Shown: positions 6,905-15,353, counted from the first letter of the stretch. The stretch is DNA of 15,973 nt from an uncultured Streptomyces sp. (GCA_946480485.1 CAMLJW010000070.1:1-15973); one strand, 5' to 3'. Numbers and translations: made by a program. Notes: generated from the letters alone by a model not told the origin.

Positions 6905-7806
6905 CCACCCGCTACCGCTGCCCTGTGACGCCCGAGGAGTGCCCGACGTCTGCGCGCCGCGGGTTCTGCCGGATCCATGAGTGGGAGCAACTCGTGCCCG
7001 AGCGGGTCTATGTGACGGCCGAGGCGGGGGACGGGGCACAGACGGCCGGGCCGAGAACAGAGGGGCCGGGGCCGGCCGGTACGAGCGCCGACGCGCCCGG
7101 GGCGGCCGACCGGACCGCGGACGCCCGTCAGCAGGACCCGGCATCTGCGGCGGGGCCCGGCGGCCGATGCCAAGCGCCCGCCGGAGCGAACCGGCGGCCT
7201 GCCGGCGCGAAGGGGGAGCCCGCCGAACCGAGTGGGGAGCGCACCGGGCGAAGCCGGGGAGTCGACGCTCGCGACCGCGGGGCGCACCGCGCCGATCCGG
7301 GGGCCGGCTTCCACGCGCCTCACGGCCGGTCCACCTCCGCCGACTCATCGCCCGCCCCCCACACCCCCAGCAGCCGGCCCACCCCCACCGCACCCCCCAC
7401 CCGCCTGCAGTCGACGACCGCCCCCGGGTCGCGGCCCGACCAGGGTGCCCCCGGCCCCACCCCAGTCACCCCCGGCCTCGCCCTCGTGATGGGCGGTGCG
7501 CTGATCCCCGTACGCGACGCGGATCAGGGTCCCACCGCCCTGGGCCGGGACGCGCCCGACTGCGCCCATGTGCCGGACCTGGCCGCGCTCGATCAGGTTT
7601 CCCGGGCGCACGCCGAGTTGTACTGGGACGCGGGCCGGCTCTACATCGCCGACGCCGGCTCGTCCAACGGTACGTTCGTCGACGGCGAACGCATCACCCG
7701 TCCCGTCCAGTTGTGGCCCGGCTCCCACCGTCTCCGGTTGGCCCAGCCCCCGGAGGCCGTGGACGTGGGCCTCGTCGAGCTCGACGAGTTCGGCGCGCCC
7801 CGCTGA
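6892..7806 (+). CDS. FHA-domain protein with N-terminal Cys/His cluster
   Basis: This 304-residue protein has three parts. Residues 10-29 carry Cys10, Cys17, Cys26 and His29, spaced like a small zinc-binding knuckle. Residues 40-195 are an Ala/Pro/Gly/Arg-rich, surely disordered linker. Residues about 205-295 are a forkhead-associated domain: Gly218-Arg219, Ser237-Arg238-x-His240 and Ser258-Asn259-Gly260-Thr261 are the canonical phosphothreonine-binding positions, all intact. It should therefore bind phosphothreonine, most likely made by the kinase encoded next. The linker holds PPTRLQ (Thr170), nearly the same short motif repeated in the kinase N-tail. ATG 6892 overlaps the activase stop by 13 bases and has GGGAG upstream. 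FHA identity is strong; the zinc site is a guess from spacing. Confidence 0.88.
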   Translation: MATVTTRYRCPVTPEECPTSARRGFCRIHEWEQLVPERVYVTAEAGDGAQTAGPRTEGPGPAGTSADAPGAADRTADARQQDPASAAGPGGRCQAPAGANRRPAGAKGEPAEPSGERTGRSRGVDARDRGAHRADPGAGFHAPHGRSTSADSSPAPHTPSSRPTPTAPPTRLQSTTAPGSRPDQGAPGPTPVTPGLALVMGGALIPVRDADQGPTALGRDAPDCAHVPDLAALDQVSRAHAELYWDAGRLYIADAGSSNGTFVDGERITRPVQLWPGSHRLRLAQPPEAVDVGLVELDEFGAPR

Positions 7807-7898
7807 GCCGTACGACACCGCCGCACCCGTTGCACCCACGTCATCCGTTCGAGGCCCGGCAGCACGCCGGGTGACAAGGACACCTTCGAGGACCCCGC
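7807..7898 (+). promoter_or_regulatory. Only real gap in the operon, with a hairpin
   Basis: This 92-bp spacer is the single non-overlapping junction of the six-gene operon. It holds a clean hairpin: CCCGGC at 7855-7860 pairs perfectly with GCCGGG at 7866-7871 across a five-base loop. No T-run follows, so it is more likely an attenuating or RNA-processing stem than a full terminator. GAGGA lies six bases before the kinase start and serves as its ribosome site. A separate promoter for the kinase and CHAT genes could also sit here, though I see no clear boxes. Confidence 0.45.
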
Positions 7899-10800
7899 AT
7901 GGCCGACAACCCCGCCGAGGACCCGGCGAGCCCCGCCGACCCGCCGCGCAAGCAGCCGAGCCCGCCGACCCGCAAGCAGGGCTCCGACGCCTTACCTCCG
8001 AGCCCTCCCACCCGTGTGCAACGGCCGGGCTCCGAGCCCAGACCCCCGAGCCCGGCGACACGTAAACAGCAGGCCCGGCCGAAGCCCGGGAAGCCCAAGT
8101 CCGCGCATCCCAAGTCCGCGAATCCCAAGGCCGCCAAGTCCAACGGCGCCGAGCCTGACACGTGCACTGGGCCGAACACCCCAGGTCCTCCCACCGGCCT
8201 CCAAGGCCCCGAAGCCCCCACCCGCCGCGAAGCCCCCACCAGCCCTGAAGCCCCCACCCGCCGTGAAGCCCGCAACACCGCCCGCGCCGACTTCCCCCAG
8301 GGCCTGCTCGACCGCTACGAGCCCTACAACATCGCCGGCGCCGGTAGCGAGGGCACCGTCTGGCATGTGCGGCGGCTCGCCGACGGCACCGACGCGGCCG
8401 TGAAGATCGCGCACCCCGGTCAGGCCATGGACCTGGACACTCTCGAGCACCTCGCGACTCCCGAGTTCCGCCGACACGTGCCCCGTATCCATGAGTTCGG
8501 CGACATCGCTGTCGGCTCCGCCGTGTGCGGCTGGGTCGCGATGGAGTATCTGCCGGCCACTTTCGAGGACCACCTCACCCGGCGGCTGCGTGACGGAAAG
8601 CCGCGCGAGGACCGGGCACACACCGAGCGGACCGTCCGCGAACTCACCAACCTGCTCGACTTCTGGCAGACCCGCATCGACCGCAACCCCCTCGACCTGA
8701 AGCCCGCCAACATCCTCGTCAGACAGCGCAAAGGCAGCGGCGACGGGGGCAACAGCGGCGACCGGTTCCAGCTCGTCGTCGCCGACTTCGGCGGGGTCGC
8801 CCGGTTCACCGCCAGCCAGAGCTACCGCGACTTCCAGATCACCGCCCTCTACATGGCGCCCGAGCAGATCGTCAACCAGAACCTGATGGCCACCCCGTGG
8901 TGGACCCTCGGCCTCGTCCTGTACCAGGTGTTCACGGGCCGCCCGCTGTACGTCCTCGGAGACGACGCCCGCATCACCGACGAGGCCTGGACCAGGGGGC
9001 TGATCCTCAACCATGAGGTCGACCTGTCCGCCGTCACCGACGCCCGGCAGAACCTGCTGCTGCAGGGCCTGCTCACCAAGGACCCCGACGACCGCTGGAC
9101 CGCCGCCGAGGTCCGCCGCTGGCTCAGGGGCGAGGAGCCGCCCGTGGTCCGGCCCGCGGCCCCCGCCGCCGCACCGGCCGCCGCCCGTCACGCCAACCGG
9201 CCCATCACCTTCCGTGGCACCGCCCACCACGAGGCCGAGAGCCTCGCCGCCGCGATGGCCCAACACTCCCAAGAGGCCGCGGACTGGCTCGCGGGCGCGG
9301 ACGGTCCCCGGCTCGTGGCCTGGCTGCGCGACGAGCTGGAGGACAGGTCGTACGACAGCGGGCAGCTGCTCGCGCTCAAACGCGGCCCGGACAAGGCGGT
9401 CCGGGCGGCCGTCGCCGCGCTCTCCTTCGTGGCCGTCTTCGCACCCACGGCGACCCCGCAGTACCGCGGCCGGCGCGTGGACGCGCAGGGCATCGCCCGG
9501 ATCGCCCGGGGGCAGGGCGCGGTCGCGTTCATCGACGAGCTGCTCAAGGCGAACGTGCCGACCATCGCGGCCGGTTTCCACTGCGCCCACCCCGAGTGCA
9601 CCGACCAACGCTGCGAGGTGCTGCTCACCCTCGCCGATGAACTGCCCCGCACCATCGAGGACGTCCGCGTCCAGGCCCGCGGACTGGGCCGCCGGGGCGG
9701 CGAAGGCGGCGACCTCGACCAGCGCGAGACGAACGCCGCGTACGGCCTGGCCGCCGCGCTGATCGTGCACCCCGGCCGGCGAAGGCAGGCCCTCCTCCCG
9801 CTCGCCGGGCTTCCCGGTCCGCTCGCCGCGCTTTTCGCGAAGGCCCCGGCGGGCGTCCTCGCCGTACTGGCCCAACTCAACGGCCTGATACGTCAGGTGG
9901 GCGCGGTGCTGCACCGCCGTGCGCAGGACGCCGGGTTCCCGCGCCGCTGGGCGGAGCTGCACCGCCGGGCCGCGGGTGGCGATGTGCGGACGGTACCGGG
10001 GCGGGCCGCGCTCGTCGCCGCGGCCGTATTGCTGCCGAGAGCGCTGCGCGCCGACGCGATCGGGCAGGACCACGAGGTCACGCTCGCTGAGTGGTGGCTT
10101 ACCGCCCGGCCGCCGCTGGCGCGGCGGCTGGGCGCCGCCACCGCGCTGTTCACCATGTTCTGGCTGCTGATCTGGTCCGCAGTGATGCTCCGGTTCGTCC
10201 ACGACACCGGGCTCGGCCCGGTCGCCCTCGACCCCGCCGACGCACTCACCGCCCCGCTCGCCCGCGCCGCCGACGCCGCGTCCGCGACCCAGAGCGAACT
10301 GTGCGCGGTGGCGCTGGCCGGAGCCATGGCCTTCGCGGCGGCCCCCGCCCGGATCTCCGGGCGCCTGCTGCTGGCCGGGGCGGCCCTCGTGGCGTACGTC
10401 GGCTACGCGCGCCCGGACCTGCCCCCGCTCGACCGGCTGCACGCCCCCGACGGGCTGACGGAGCGTCTGCGTCACCTCCTGGGCGGCTGGCAGAGCTGGA
10501 ACGCGGTCATGGCCCTGGTCGGCCTCCCTCTCGTCTGCCTCCTGCTTCTGCTCCTCGCCCGGTGGCTGCTCGCCCAGGCCCGTACCGCGGAGGAGCAGCA
10601 GGCCAGGCTGCGGCGCGAACGGGCCGAGCAGCGCCGCGCCCGCGCCGGTCTGCCCCGGCGCCCGTACCAGGACCCGAGGCGCTGGCGCTCCGGCCCGCTC
10701 GGCACCCGGGACCGCGCCCTGTTCGCGCTGGCCGCGCTGCTCACGCTGGTCACCCTGCTGTGGGCGGCCGTCGAGGTGCGGGTCGCCTTCACGGGGGAGC

Positions 10801-11144
10801 ACCCGACGCTCGCCTCGTGGGGGACCGGCCAGGAGGGTGCCTCGTACCAGTCGCAGTATGTCCTGGTGTGCGCGGCGGCCTGCGCGCTGGCCTCGCTGTC
10901 CTCGCCGGCTGCCGCCCGCCGGGTGTTCAGGTGGGCCGTCGCCGTGGTCCTCGTGCTCGGCCTGTGGCCGCCGCCGGTGGAGCCCGCGCGCGCCGTGAGC
11001 ATGCCCGTGGTGCCCGACCTGTTCACCGGGTTCGCTGACACCTGGGGCCACGCGGCGTTCTGGGCGGCACTGCTGCTGGCCCTGCCGCTGAGCCTGTACG
11101 CGGGCGGATTCGCCGTGCGCCGCACCCGGCGCGCCGCGCGATGA
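7899..11144 (+). CDS. Membrane-anchored Ser/Thr protein kinase with unassigned middle domain
   Basis: This is a 1081-residue protein. Residues 1-135 are a disordered Pro/Thr/Arg/Lys tail with short repeats. A eukaryotic-type kinase domain spans about 140-410: glycine loop GAGSEG (147-152), Lys169 in AAVKIA, catalytic Asp266 in LDLKPANIL, Asp296-Phe-Gly, and APE ending at Glu322. All catalytic residues are present, although the usual HRD His and Arg are Pro and Leu. Residues 430-740 form an unassigned, mostly helical domain with a Cys/His cluster (Cys562, His564, Cys567, Cys572). From about 748 there are seven or eight membrane segments (near 748, 800, 820, 867, 940, 986, 1008 and 1049), with a basic loop at 895-935. 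Codon 32 is TTA (7992-7994). ATG 7899 has GAGGA six bases upstream. Likely role: a signalling kinase, with the FHA protein as reader. Confidence 0.9.
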   Translation: MADNPAEDPASPADPPRKQPSPPTRKQGSDALPPSPPTRVQRPGSEPRPPSPATRKQQARPKPGKPKSAHPKSANPKAAKSNGAEPDTCTGPNTPGPPTGLQGPEAPTRREAPTSPEAPTRREARNTARADFPQGLLDRYEPYNIAGAGSEGTVWHVRRLADGTDAAVKIAHPGQAMDLDTLEHLATPEFRRHVPRIHEFGDIAVGSAVCGWVAMEYLPATFEDHLTRRLRDGKPREDRAHTERTVRELTNLLDFWQTRIDRNPLDLKPANILVRQRKGSGDGGNSGDRFQLVVADFGGVARFTASQSYRDFQITALYMAPEQIVNQNLMATPWWTLGLVLYQVFTGRPLYVLGDDARITDEAWTRGLILNHEVDLSAVTDARQNLLLQGLLTKDPDDRWTAAEVRRWLRGEEPPVVRPAAPAAAPAAARHANRPITFRGTAHHEAESLAAAMAQHSQEAADWLAGADGPRLVAWLRDELEDRSYDSGQLLALKRGPDKAVRAAVAALSFVAVFAPTATPQYRGRRVDAQGIARIARGQGAVAFIDELLKANVPTIAAGFHCAHPECTDQRCEVLLTLADELPRTIEDVRVQARGLGRRGGEGGDLDQRETNAAYGLAAALIVHPGRRRQALLPLAGLPGPLAALFAKAPAGVLAVLAQLNGLIRQVGAVLHRRAQDAGFPRRWAELHRRAAGGDVRTVPGRAALVAAAVLLPRALRADAIGQDHEVTLAEWWLTARPPLARRLGAATALFTMFWLLIWSAVMLRFVHDTGLGPVALDPADALTAPLARAADAASATQSELCAVALAGAMAFAAAPARISGRLLLAGAALVAYVGYARPDLPPLDRLHAPDGLTERLRHLLGGWQSWNAVMALVGLPLVCLLLLLLARWLLAQARTAEEQQARLRRERAEQRRARAGLPRRPYQDPRRWRSGPLGTRDRALFALAALLTLVTLLWAAVEVRVAFTGEHPTLASWGTGQEGASYQSQYVLVCAAACALASLSSPAAARRVFRWAVAVVLVLGLWPPPVEPARAVSMPVVPDLFTGFADTWGHAAFWAALLLALPLSLYAGGFAVRRTRRAAR
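8094..8135 (+). repeat. 15-bp tandem repeat in the kinase tail
   Basis: Two near-identical 15-bp units (8094-8108 and 8109-8123) and a partial third (to 8135), each beginning CCCAAG, encode PKSAH, PKSAN and PKAA. The result is a Lys/Ser/Pro-rich basic stretch at residues 66-79. It fits an unstructured tail that grows by unit duplication. Confidence 0.85.
8211..8271 (+). repeat. 18-bp tandem repeat in the kinase tail (EAPTRR)
   Basis: Three 18-bp units beginning GAAGCCCCCACC (8211, 8229, 8247), plus the start of a fourth at 8265, encode EAPTRR, EAPTSP, EAPTRR and EA. Each unit presents one threonine (108, 114, 120) in a proline-rich setting just before the kinase domain. The units could be phosphorylation or FHA-docking sites. 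Confidence 0.85.
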
Positions 11145-14100
11145 CCGCCCCGGCCACCACGCCCGGCCCGCCGGAGATCGCCCCCGGCGCCGGGCCGCCC
11201 GAACTCCTCGACCACGCCGAGCGGTTGCTCGAACACCACGACGAGCAGGACCGGCCCGGGGAGGCGGGCGGCTCCTGGCGCCGCTGCCGCGACGTACTGC
11301 TGCGCGCCCGCGACCTGCTGGAGCGCCAGGCGTCCGACGCCGACCCGGCCGCACTGGCCCGCGCCCGTTTCCTGCTGGGCCTCACCCTGTCGGTGGGATA
11401 CTGGCAGGCCGTGGGCGGAAACGCCGACGCGTACGGAATCCAGGACCCGCACACCCTCCGCCGCACCGCCCTCACCCTCCTCGCCCTGTCCCGAGCCACC
11501 CTCCCGCAGAACGACCCGACCTACGCGACCGCCTGCGTACGCCTGGGCCTGATGCTCCACGCCCGGTACGAGGACACGCTCGCCGCCACCGACGACGACA
11601 CGGGCATACGAGCTTCCGCCGAAGAGCTCACGCACACAAAAGCGTGCGACGACGACCTCGACGAGGCCGTCACCGTCTTCGATGACGGCTTGCCGTTGCT
11701 CGAAGACGAACCCCACCCCGGTCTGTTCATCGCCTACGGCTGTGCGCTCGCCGACCGCTACGACCGCGACCGCGCCCCCGACGACCTGCGTCGCGCGCAG
11801 GCCGTGCTGGAGGCGGTGCTCGACGGGCTGCGGCCGGCCGGGTGGGAGCCCGCCGAGGACGGGGCGGGCTCCTGGGCGGACGAGGCCGACGAGCTGGAGA
11901 CCGAGGCGCGGGTCCGGCTGGTCCGGCTGCTGCAGCAGTCACCGGAGGCCGCCGACGCCGAACGGGCGGACCAGCACCTGGAGTTGCTGGCGGCGACCCT
12001 GCCGGACGAGCACGCCGCGCGGATCTTCGCCGCCGGGCACCTGGTCGACGTGTACCGGGAGCGCGGCGGCGGACGCGTCCGGCCCGAGGATCGCCCCGCG
12101 TACCTCGCACGGCTGCGCGACCTGTACCGCCTCCTCGACCCCGAGGGCCCTGACCGCGCCCGGGCGGCGGCGATGCTGGGCGCCGCGCTCGCGGAGCGGG
12201 ACGAGTCGGCCGGGCCCGGTTCCGTGCCGACGGCGGAGAACGAGGAGGCGGTCGAGCTGCTGCGGGAGGCGCTTGACGGCCTGGCCGACGACGGGCTGCG
12301 GCCGACGAGCCACGCTCTCCTCGGCTGTCTGCTGAACTCCCTGCACGAGCGCCATCCTGAGCGGTACGACAACGACGAGGCCCTGCGCCATCTGGAGCGC
12401 GCCGTCGAGCTGTGCCCGGACGACGACCCGATGCGCAGCGACCTGCTCAACCAGCTCGCGCACGCCGCCATCGTGCGCGATGAGGGGGGCCGCGCCGACC
12501 TGGAGGGCGTCGACCGCACGATCGCCCTGCTGAACGAGTCCATGCGGGTGCCGTCGGGGTCGCCGGGCTTCGGCTCGCAGGCGCACGGGGCGTACGCCGC
12601 CGCGCTCAGTCAGCGCCACGCGCTGTCCAACTCGGCCGACGACCTGGACGCGGCGATCCGCCATCTGACGGCGGCGTTTCGGCAGACCGCGGTCGACGAC
12701 GTGAACCGGGTGGTGTACCTGCAGAACCTGGCCGTCAACCTCTACCAGCGCTACCAGGCGGGCGGCGACCTCCAGGACCTGGAGACCGCCGCCCGCTACA
12801 TGCGGGAGGTCAGCGCCATCCTCGAGGGCGGCGACACCGGTGTGCCCATCGATCTGTATCTGGTCGAGCGGGACCGGCCGTACCTCGAACACGGCCTCGC
12901 ACAGCTGCAGTTCATGCTCGCCATGACGGCCGGCAGCCAGCCCGGCATGGCGGCGGCGGTCGAGGCGATGCGCCGGCTGCGGGACTCCGTACCGGAGGAC
13001 GACCCGGCGCGCCTCCCGCTCGACGCGGACTTCGGCCTGATGCTGCTGGTGCGTTCCTTCTACGGCGGCACCGTACGGGACCGCCTTGACGGTCTCGTCC
13101 TCATGTCGGAGAGCGTGGAGGCGTTGCCCGACAACCACCCCGACCGGCCCAGGCTGCTGCTGCGCACGGCAGGCGCGGTGCTGATGACGTCGTTCACGCC
13201 GTACAACAAGCGGGGCATCGAGTCGGCGGAGAAGATGCTGCGGGACGCCATCGCCGCCGTGGCTCCGGAGAGCCAGGAGGGGCTGCGGGCCGGCGCGTTG
13301 TACGCGATCCTGTGCCACAGCCGCTTCCTCCACGGGCGCGCTCCCGCCGACGCCGATCGGGCCGTCGAGCTGGCCCGTGCCGCGCGCGAGCGCATCGCGG
13401 ACCGGCCCCCCTCTCCGGTGGGCACCCTCCTCTCCCATGTCCTTGCCGATGCCCTGCGGGCCCGCTCGGCACCCGGCGACGACGAGGCCGCACGGCGCAC
13501 GGGGATCGCCGGACTGCGCGAGGCGGCCACCGTCGTACTGCTCCAGGCCGCCGCCGAACCGGCGCTCCAGATGGCCCGCACCGCCTCCGACCGGGCGCTG
13601 CAGATCGCCCGCTGGTGTCTGGCGGACGGCGATCTGGCCGCTGCCGTGGAGGCGTTGGAGCTGGGCCGCGGCCAGGTGCTGCACGCCTCCACGGCCACCG
13701 CCGACGTGCCCGCCCTGCTGCGTGAGGTCGGCCGGGCGGATCTCGCCGAGGAGTGGGAGGGCGGCTGCTGGGCGCCGGCTCCGCCCGACCTGGGGGCGCT
13801 GCTGGACGGCCCCGGCTCGCTCCTCGGCGCGCTCGGCGAGGGGGCCGAACTGCCGCTCCCGGACGACCTGCGCCGGCGTACGCTCACGGCCCTGGCCCGG
13901 TCCCGCGCGGGCACCACCCTGATGACCCCGCCCACGGCCGAGGAGATCGCCGCCGCCCTGCGCCGGGCCCGCGCGCACGCGCTCGTCTATCTGCTGCCGC
14001 CCGGCGGCGGCCACGGCGGCACCGCGGTCGTCGTCACCCGCGAAGCCTGCGTCGGCACGGTCGATTTCGGCCTTCTGCGGCACGAGGGCCTCGACATCCT

Positions 14101-15148
14101 GGAGGCCTACCGGGAGGCCCACCGCCGCCGCCAGGCCGCACTGGACCAGGAGCCAGGCCCAAACGCCCAGGAGACGGCGCACACCCGATGGCGCTCCGCG
14201 CTGGAGGAACTGTGCGACTGGGCCGGGCCGGTGGTGATGGCCCCGCTCGCCCGCTCGCCCCTCATCCGGGAGGCGGGCCCCGAACCCCACCTGGTTCTGG
14301 TCCCGTTCGGCGATCTCGGCGGTATCCCCTGGCACGCGGCCCTGCTCAGCAGCGGCCTGCGCCACGGCGGTCGCCCGGTCCGCGCCGTCGAACGCCTGAC
14401 CCTCTCGTATGCGGCCTCCGCCCGCCAGTTGCACGAGGTGCTGAGCCGCCCCCGGCTGCCCCTCAACACCCGTCCGGTGATCGTCGGTAACCCGGACGGC
14501 ACCCTGCCCGGCGCCGCCACCGAGGCCCGCCAAATCCACAACTTTCTTTATCCAGAGGGCCAGTTGCTCGGCAGGGTGCGCCGCGCGGCCGGACCGGGGA
14601 CCCCCGCCGAGGTACTGGCCGCGCTGCCGGGCGGGCGCGAGGGAGCCGGAGCGTCCGTCCTCCACCTGGCCTGCCACGCCCGCCCCTCGGGCAACTCCCC
14701 CCTGGACGCCTGCCTGTTGCTGGCGCAGCCCGAAAGCGGGTCGGGCCGGCTTCCCGTCGGCGAGATTCTCCGCCAGGCCCGGGGCCGACCGCCCGGTGCC
14801 CCCGGCGGCCTGGTGGTCCTCGACGCCTGCGTCAGCGACCACACCACCGGTCACTTCGACGAGGCCCTCACCCTCTCCACGGCGTTCCTCGCCGCCGGGG
14901 CCACCGGGGTCGTCGGCTCGCGCTGGGAGGTTCCCGACAGCCTCACCGGTCTCATGATGTACGTCTTCCACGACCGCCTCCGTACGGGAGCCACCCCGGT
15001 ACGGGCGCTGCGGGAGGCACAGTTGTGGCTGCTGGACCCCGATCGCGAGGTCCCCGCGGACATGCCGCGCGCGGTGGCCGACATCCTGCACGACGGTGAT
15101 CCGGCGGCACTGGAACTGTGGGCGGCGTTCTCCTGCCAGGGACACTGA
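11141..15148 (+). CDS. TPR-CHAT protein, caspase-like protease
   Basis: This 1335-residue protein is translationally coupled to the kinase by an ATGA overlap. Residues 30 to about 880 are a helical superstructure with many TPR-like hairpins, for example EALRHLERAVELCPDD and the region from DLDAAIRHL to MREV, then the linker AAAVEALELGRGQVLHAS that often precedes CHAT domains. Residues about 930-1335 are the CHAT (caspase HetF-associated with TPRs) peptidase. The catalytic His1179 is in HLACHA and Cys1230 is in VVLDACVS; VPFGDLGGIPW and the late GVVGSRWEVPD are also present. Family members cleave protein substrates after activation through the TPR part and are known from separase-like, type III CRISPR-linked and other defence systems. 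No signal peptide or membrane segment is seen. The substrate is unknown; another product of this operon is a fair guess. Confidence 0.92.
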   Translation: MTAPATTPGPPEIAPGAGPPELLDHAERLLEHHDEQDRPGEAGGSWRRCRDVLLRARDLLERQASDADPAALARARFLLGLTLSVGYWQAVGGNADAYGIQDPHTLRRTALTLLALSRATLPQNDPTYATACVRLGLMLHARYEDTLAATDDDTGIRASAEELTHTKACDDDLDEAVTVFDDGLPLLEDEPHPGLFIAYGCALADRYDRDRAPDDLRRAQAVLEAVLDGLRPAGWEPAEDGAGSWADEADELETEARVRLVRLLQQSPEAADAERADQHLELLAATLPDEHAARIFAAGHLVDVYRERGGGRVRPEDRPAYLARLRDLYRLLDPEGPDRARAAAMLGAALAERDESAGPGSVPTAENEEAVELLREALDGLADDGLRPTSHALLGCLLNSLHERHPERYDNDEALRHLERAVELCPDDDPMRSDLLNQLAHAAIVRDEGGRADLEGVDRTIALLNESMRVPSGSPGFGSQAHGAYAAALSQRHALSNSADDLDAAIRHLTAAFRQTAVDDVNRVVYLQNLAVNLYQRYQAGGDLQDLETAARYMREVSAILEGGDTGVPIDLYLVERDRPYLEHGLAQLQFMLAMTAGSQPGMAAAVEAMRRLRDSVPEDDPARLPLDADFGLMLLVRSFYGGTVRDRLDGLVLMSESVEALPDNHPDRPRLLLRTAGAVLMTSFTPYNKRGIESAEKMLRDAIAAVAPESQEGLRAGALYAILCHSRFLHGRAPADADRAVELARAARERIADRPPSPVGTLLSHVLADALRARSAPGDDEAARRTGIAGLREAATVVLLQAAAEPALQMARTASDRALQIARWCLADGDLAAAVEALELGRGQVLHASTATADVPALLREVGRADLAEEWEGGCWAPAPPDLGALLDGPGSLLGALGEGAELPLPDDLRRRTLTALARSRAGTTLMTPPTAEEIAAALRRARAHALVYLLPPGGGHGGTAVVVTREACVGTVDFGLLRHEGLDILEAYREAHRRRQAALDQEPGPNAQETAHTRWRSALEELCDWAGPVVMAPLARSPLIREAGPEPHLVLVPFGDLGGIPWHAALLSSGLRHGGRPVRAVERLTLSYAASARQLHEVLSRPRLPLNTRPVIVGNPDGTLPGAATEARQIHNFLYPEGQLLGRVRRAAGPGTPAEVLAALPGGREGAGASVLHLACHARPSGNSPLDACLLLAQPESGSGRLPVGEILRQARGRPPGAPGGLVVLDACVSDHTTGHFDEALTLSTAFLAAGATGVVGSRWEVPDSLTGLMMYVFHDRLRTGATPVRALREAQLWLLDPDREVPADMPRAVADILHDGDPAALELWAAFSCQGH

Positions 15149-15223
15149 GTAGGCGTTTGGTATTGATGCGCCCCGACCGTTTCAACTAAATGCGCCCGTA
15201 TTCGGCGAGGTATTCCAAAAGCC

Positions 15224-15245
15224 GTACATTCCCAAGGGGATGTAC
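15224..15245. promoter_or_regulatory. 22-bp dyad, candidate operator
   Basis: Left arm GTACATTCCC and right arm GGGGATGTAC are inverted repeats with one mismatch, separated by AA. The short size and central AA are typical of a binding site for a dimeric regulator rather than a terminator. It lies about 110 bases before the next start codon. Confidence 0.5.
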
Positions 15246-15250
15246 CTCTA

Positions 15251-15297
15251 CTGAACATGCCTGAAAGCTCACTGAAGAAGCCGTCAGGGATACTGAA
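15251..15297 (+). repeat. Helically phased CTGAA repeats
   Basis: The pentamer CTGAA occurs at 15251, 15261, 15272 and 15293, that is at steps of 10, 11 and 21 bases, close to one, one and two helical turns. All copies are on the same strand, and three of the four are preceded by A. This would place identical contacts on one DNA face upstream of the gene at 15354. Confidence 0.5.
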
Positions 15298-15353
15298 AAA
15301 ACACGATGCAGTACGGGAGACCGTGGCACGGGTGTATGTGCGGGGGAGGCGTG

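Larger units (their letters stand above)
15149..15353. promoter_or_regulatory. AT-richer intergenic region with repeats
   Basis: This 205-bp region is clearly less GC-rich than its surroundings. It separates the CHAT gene from a small membrane-protein gene. It holds a direct repeat ATGCGCCC (15166-15173 and 15190-15197), a dyad (15224-15245) and spaced CTGAA motifs, which are listed separately. No stem with a T-run follows the CHAT stop, so where the long operon ends is not clear. It most likely carries the promoter of the rightmost gene; I cannot name -35 and -10 boxes with confidence. Confidence 0.5.

Noticed and set aside
7992..11354. Very long minus-strand open frame opposite the kinase
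   Set aside because: Antisense shadow of a gene with clear kinase motifs; its long openness follows from GC-rich codon bias.
11625..11650. Less GC-rich patch with a small stem (CACGC and GCGTG) inside the CHAT gene
   Set aside because: Five-pair stem, in frame and coding; too weak to call a regulatory element or insertion.
11939..15145. Long minus-strand open frame opposite the CHAT gene
   Set aside because: Antisense shadow; the plus strand holds the TPR repeats and the His/Cys dyad.
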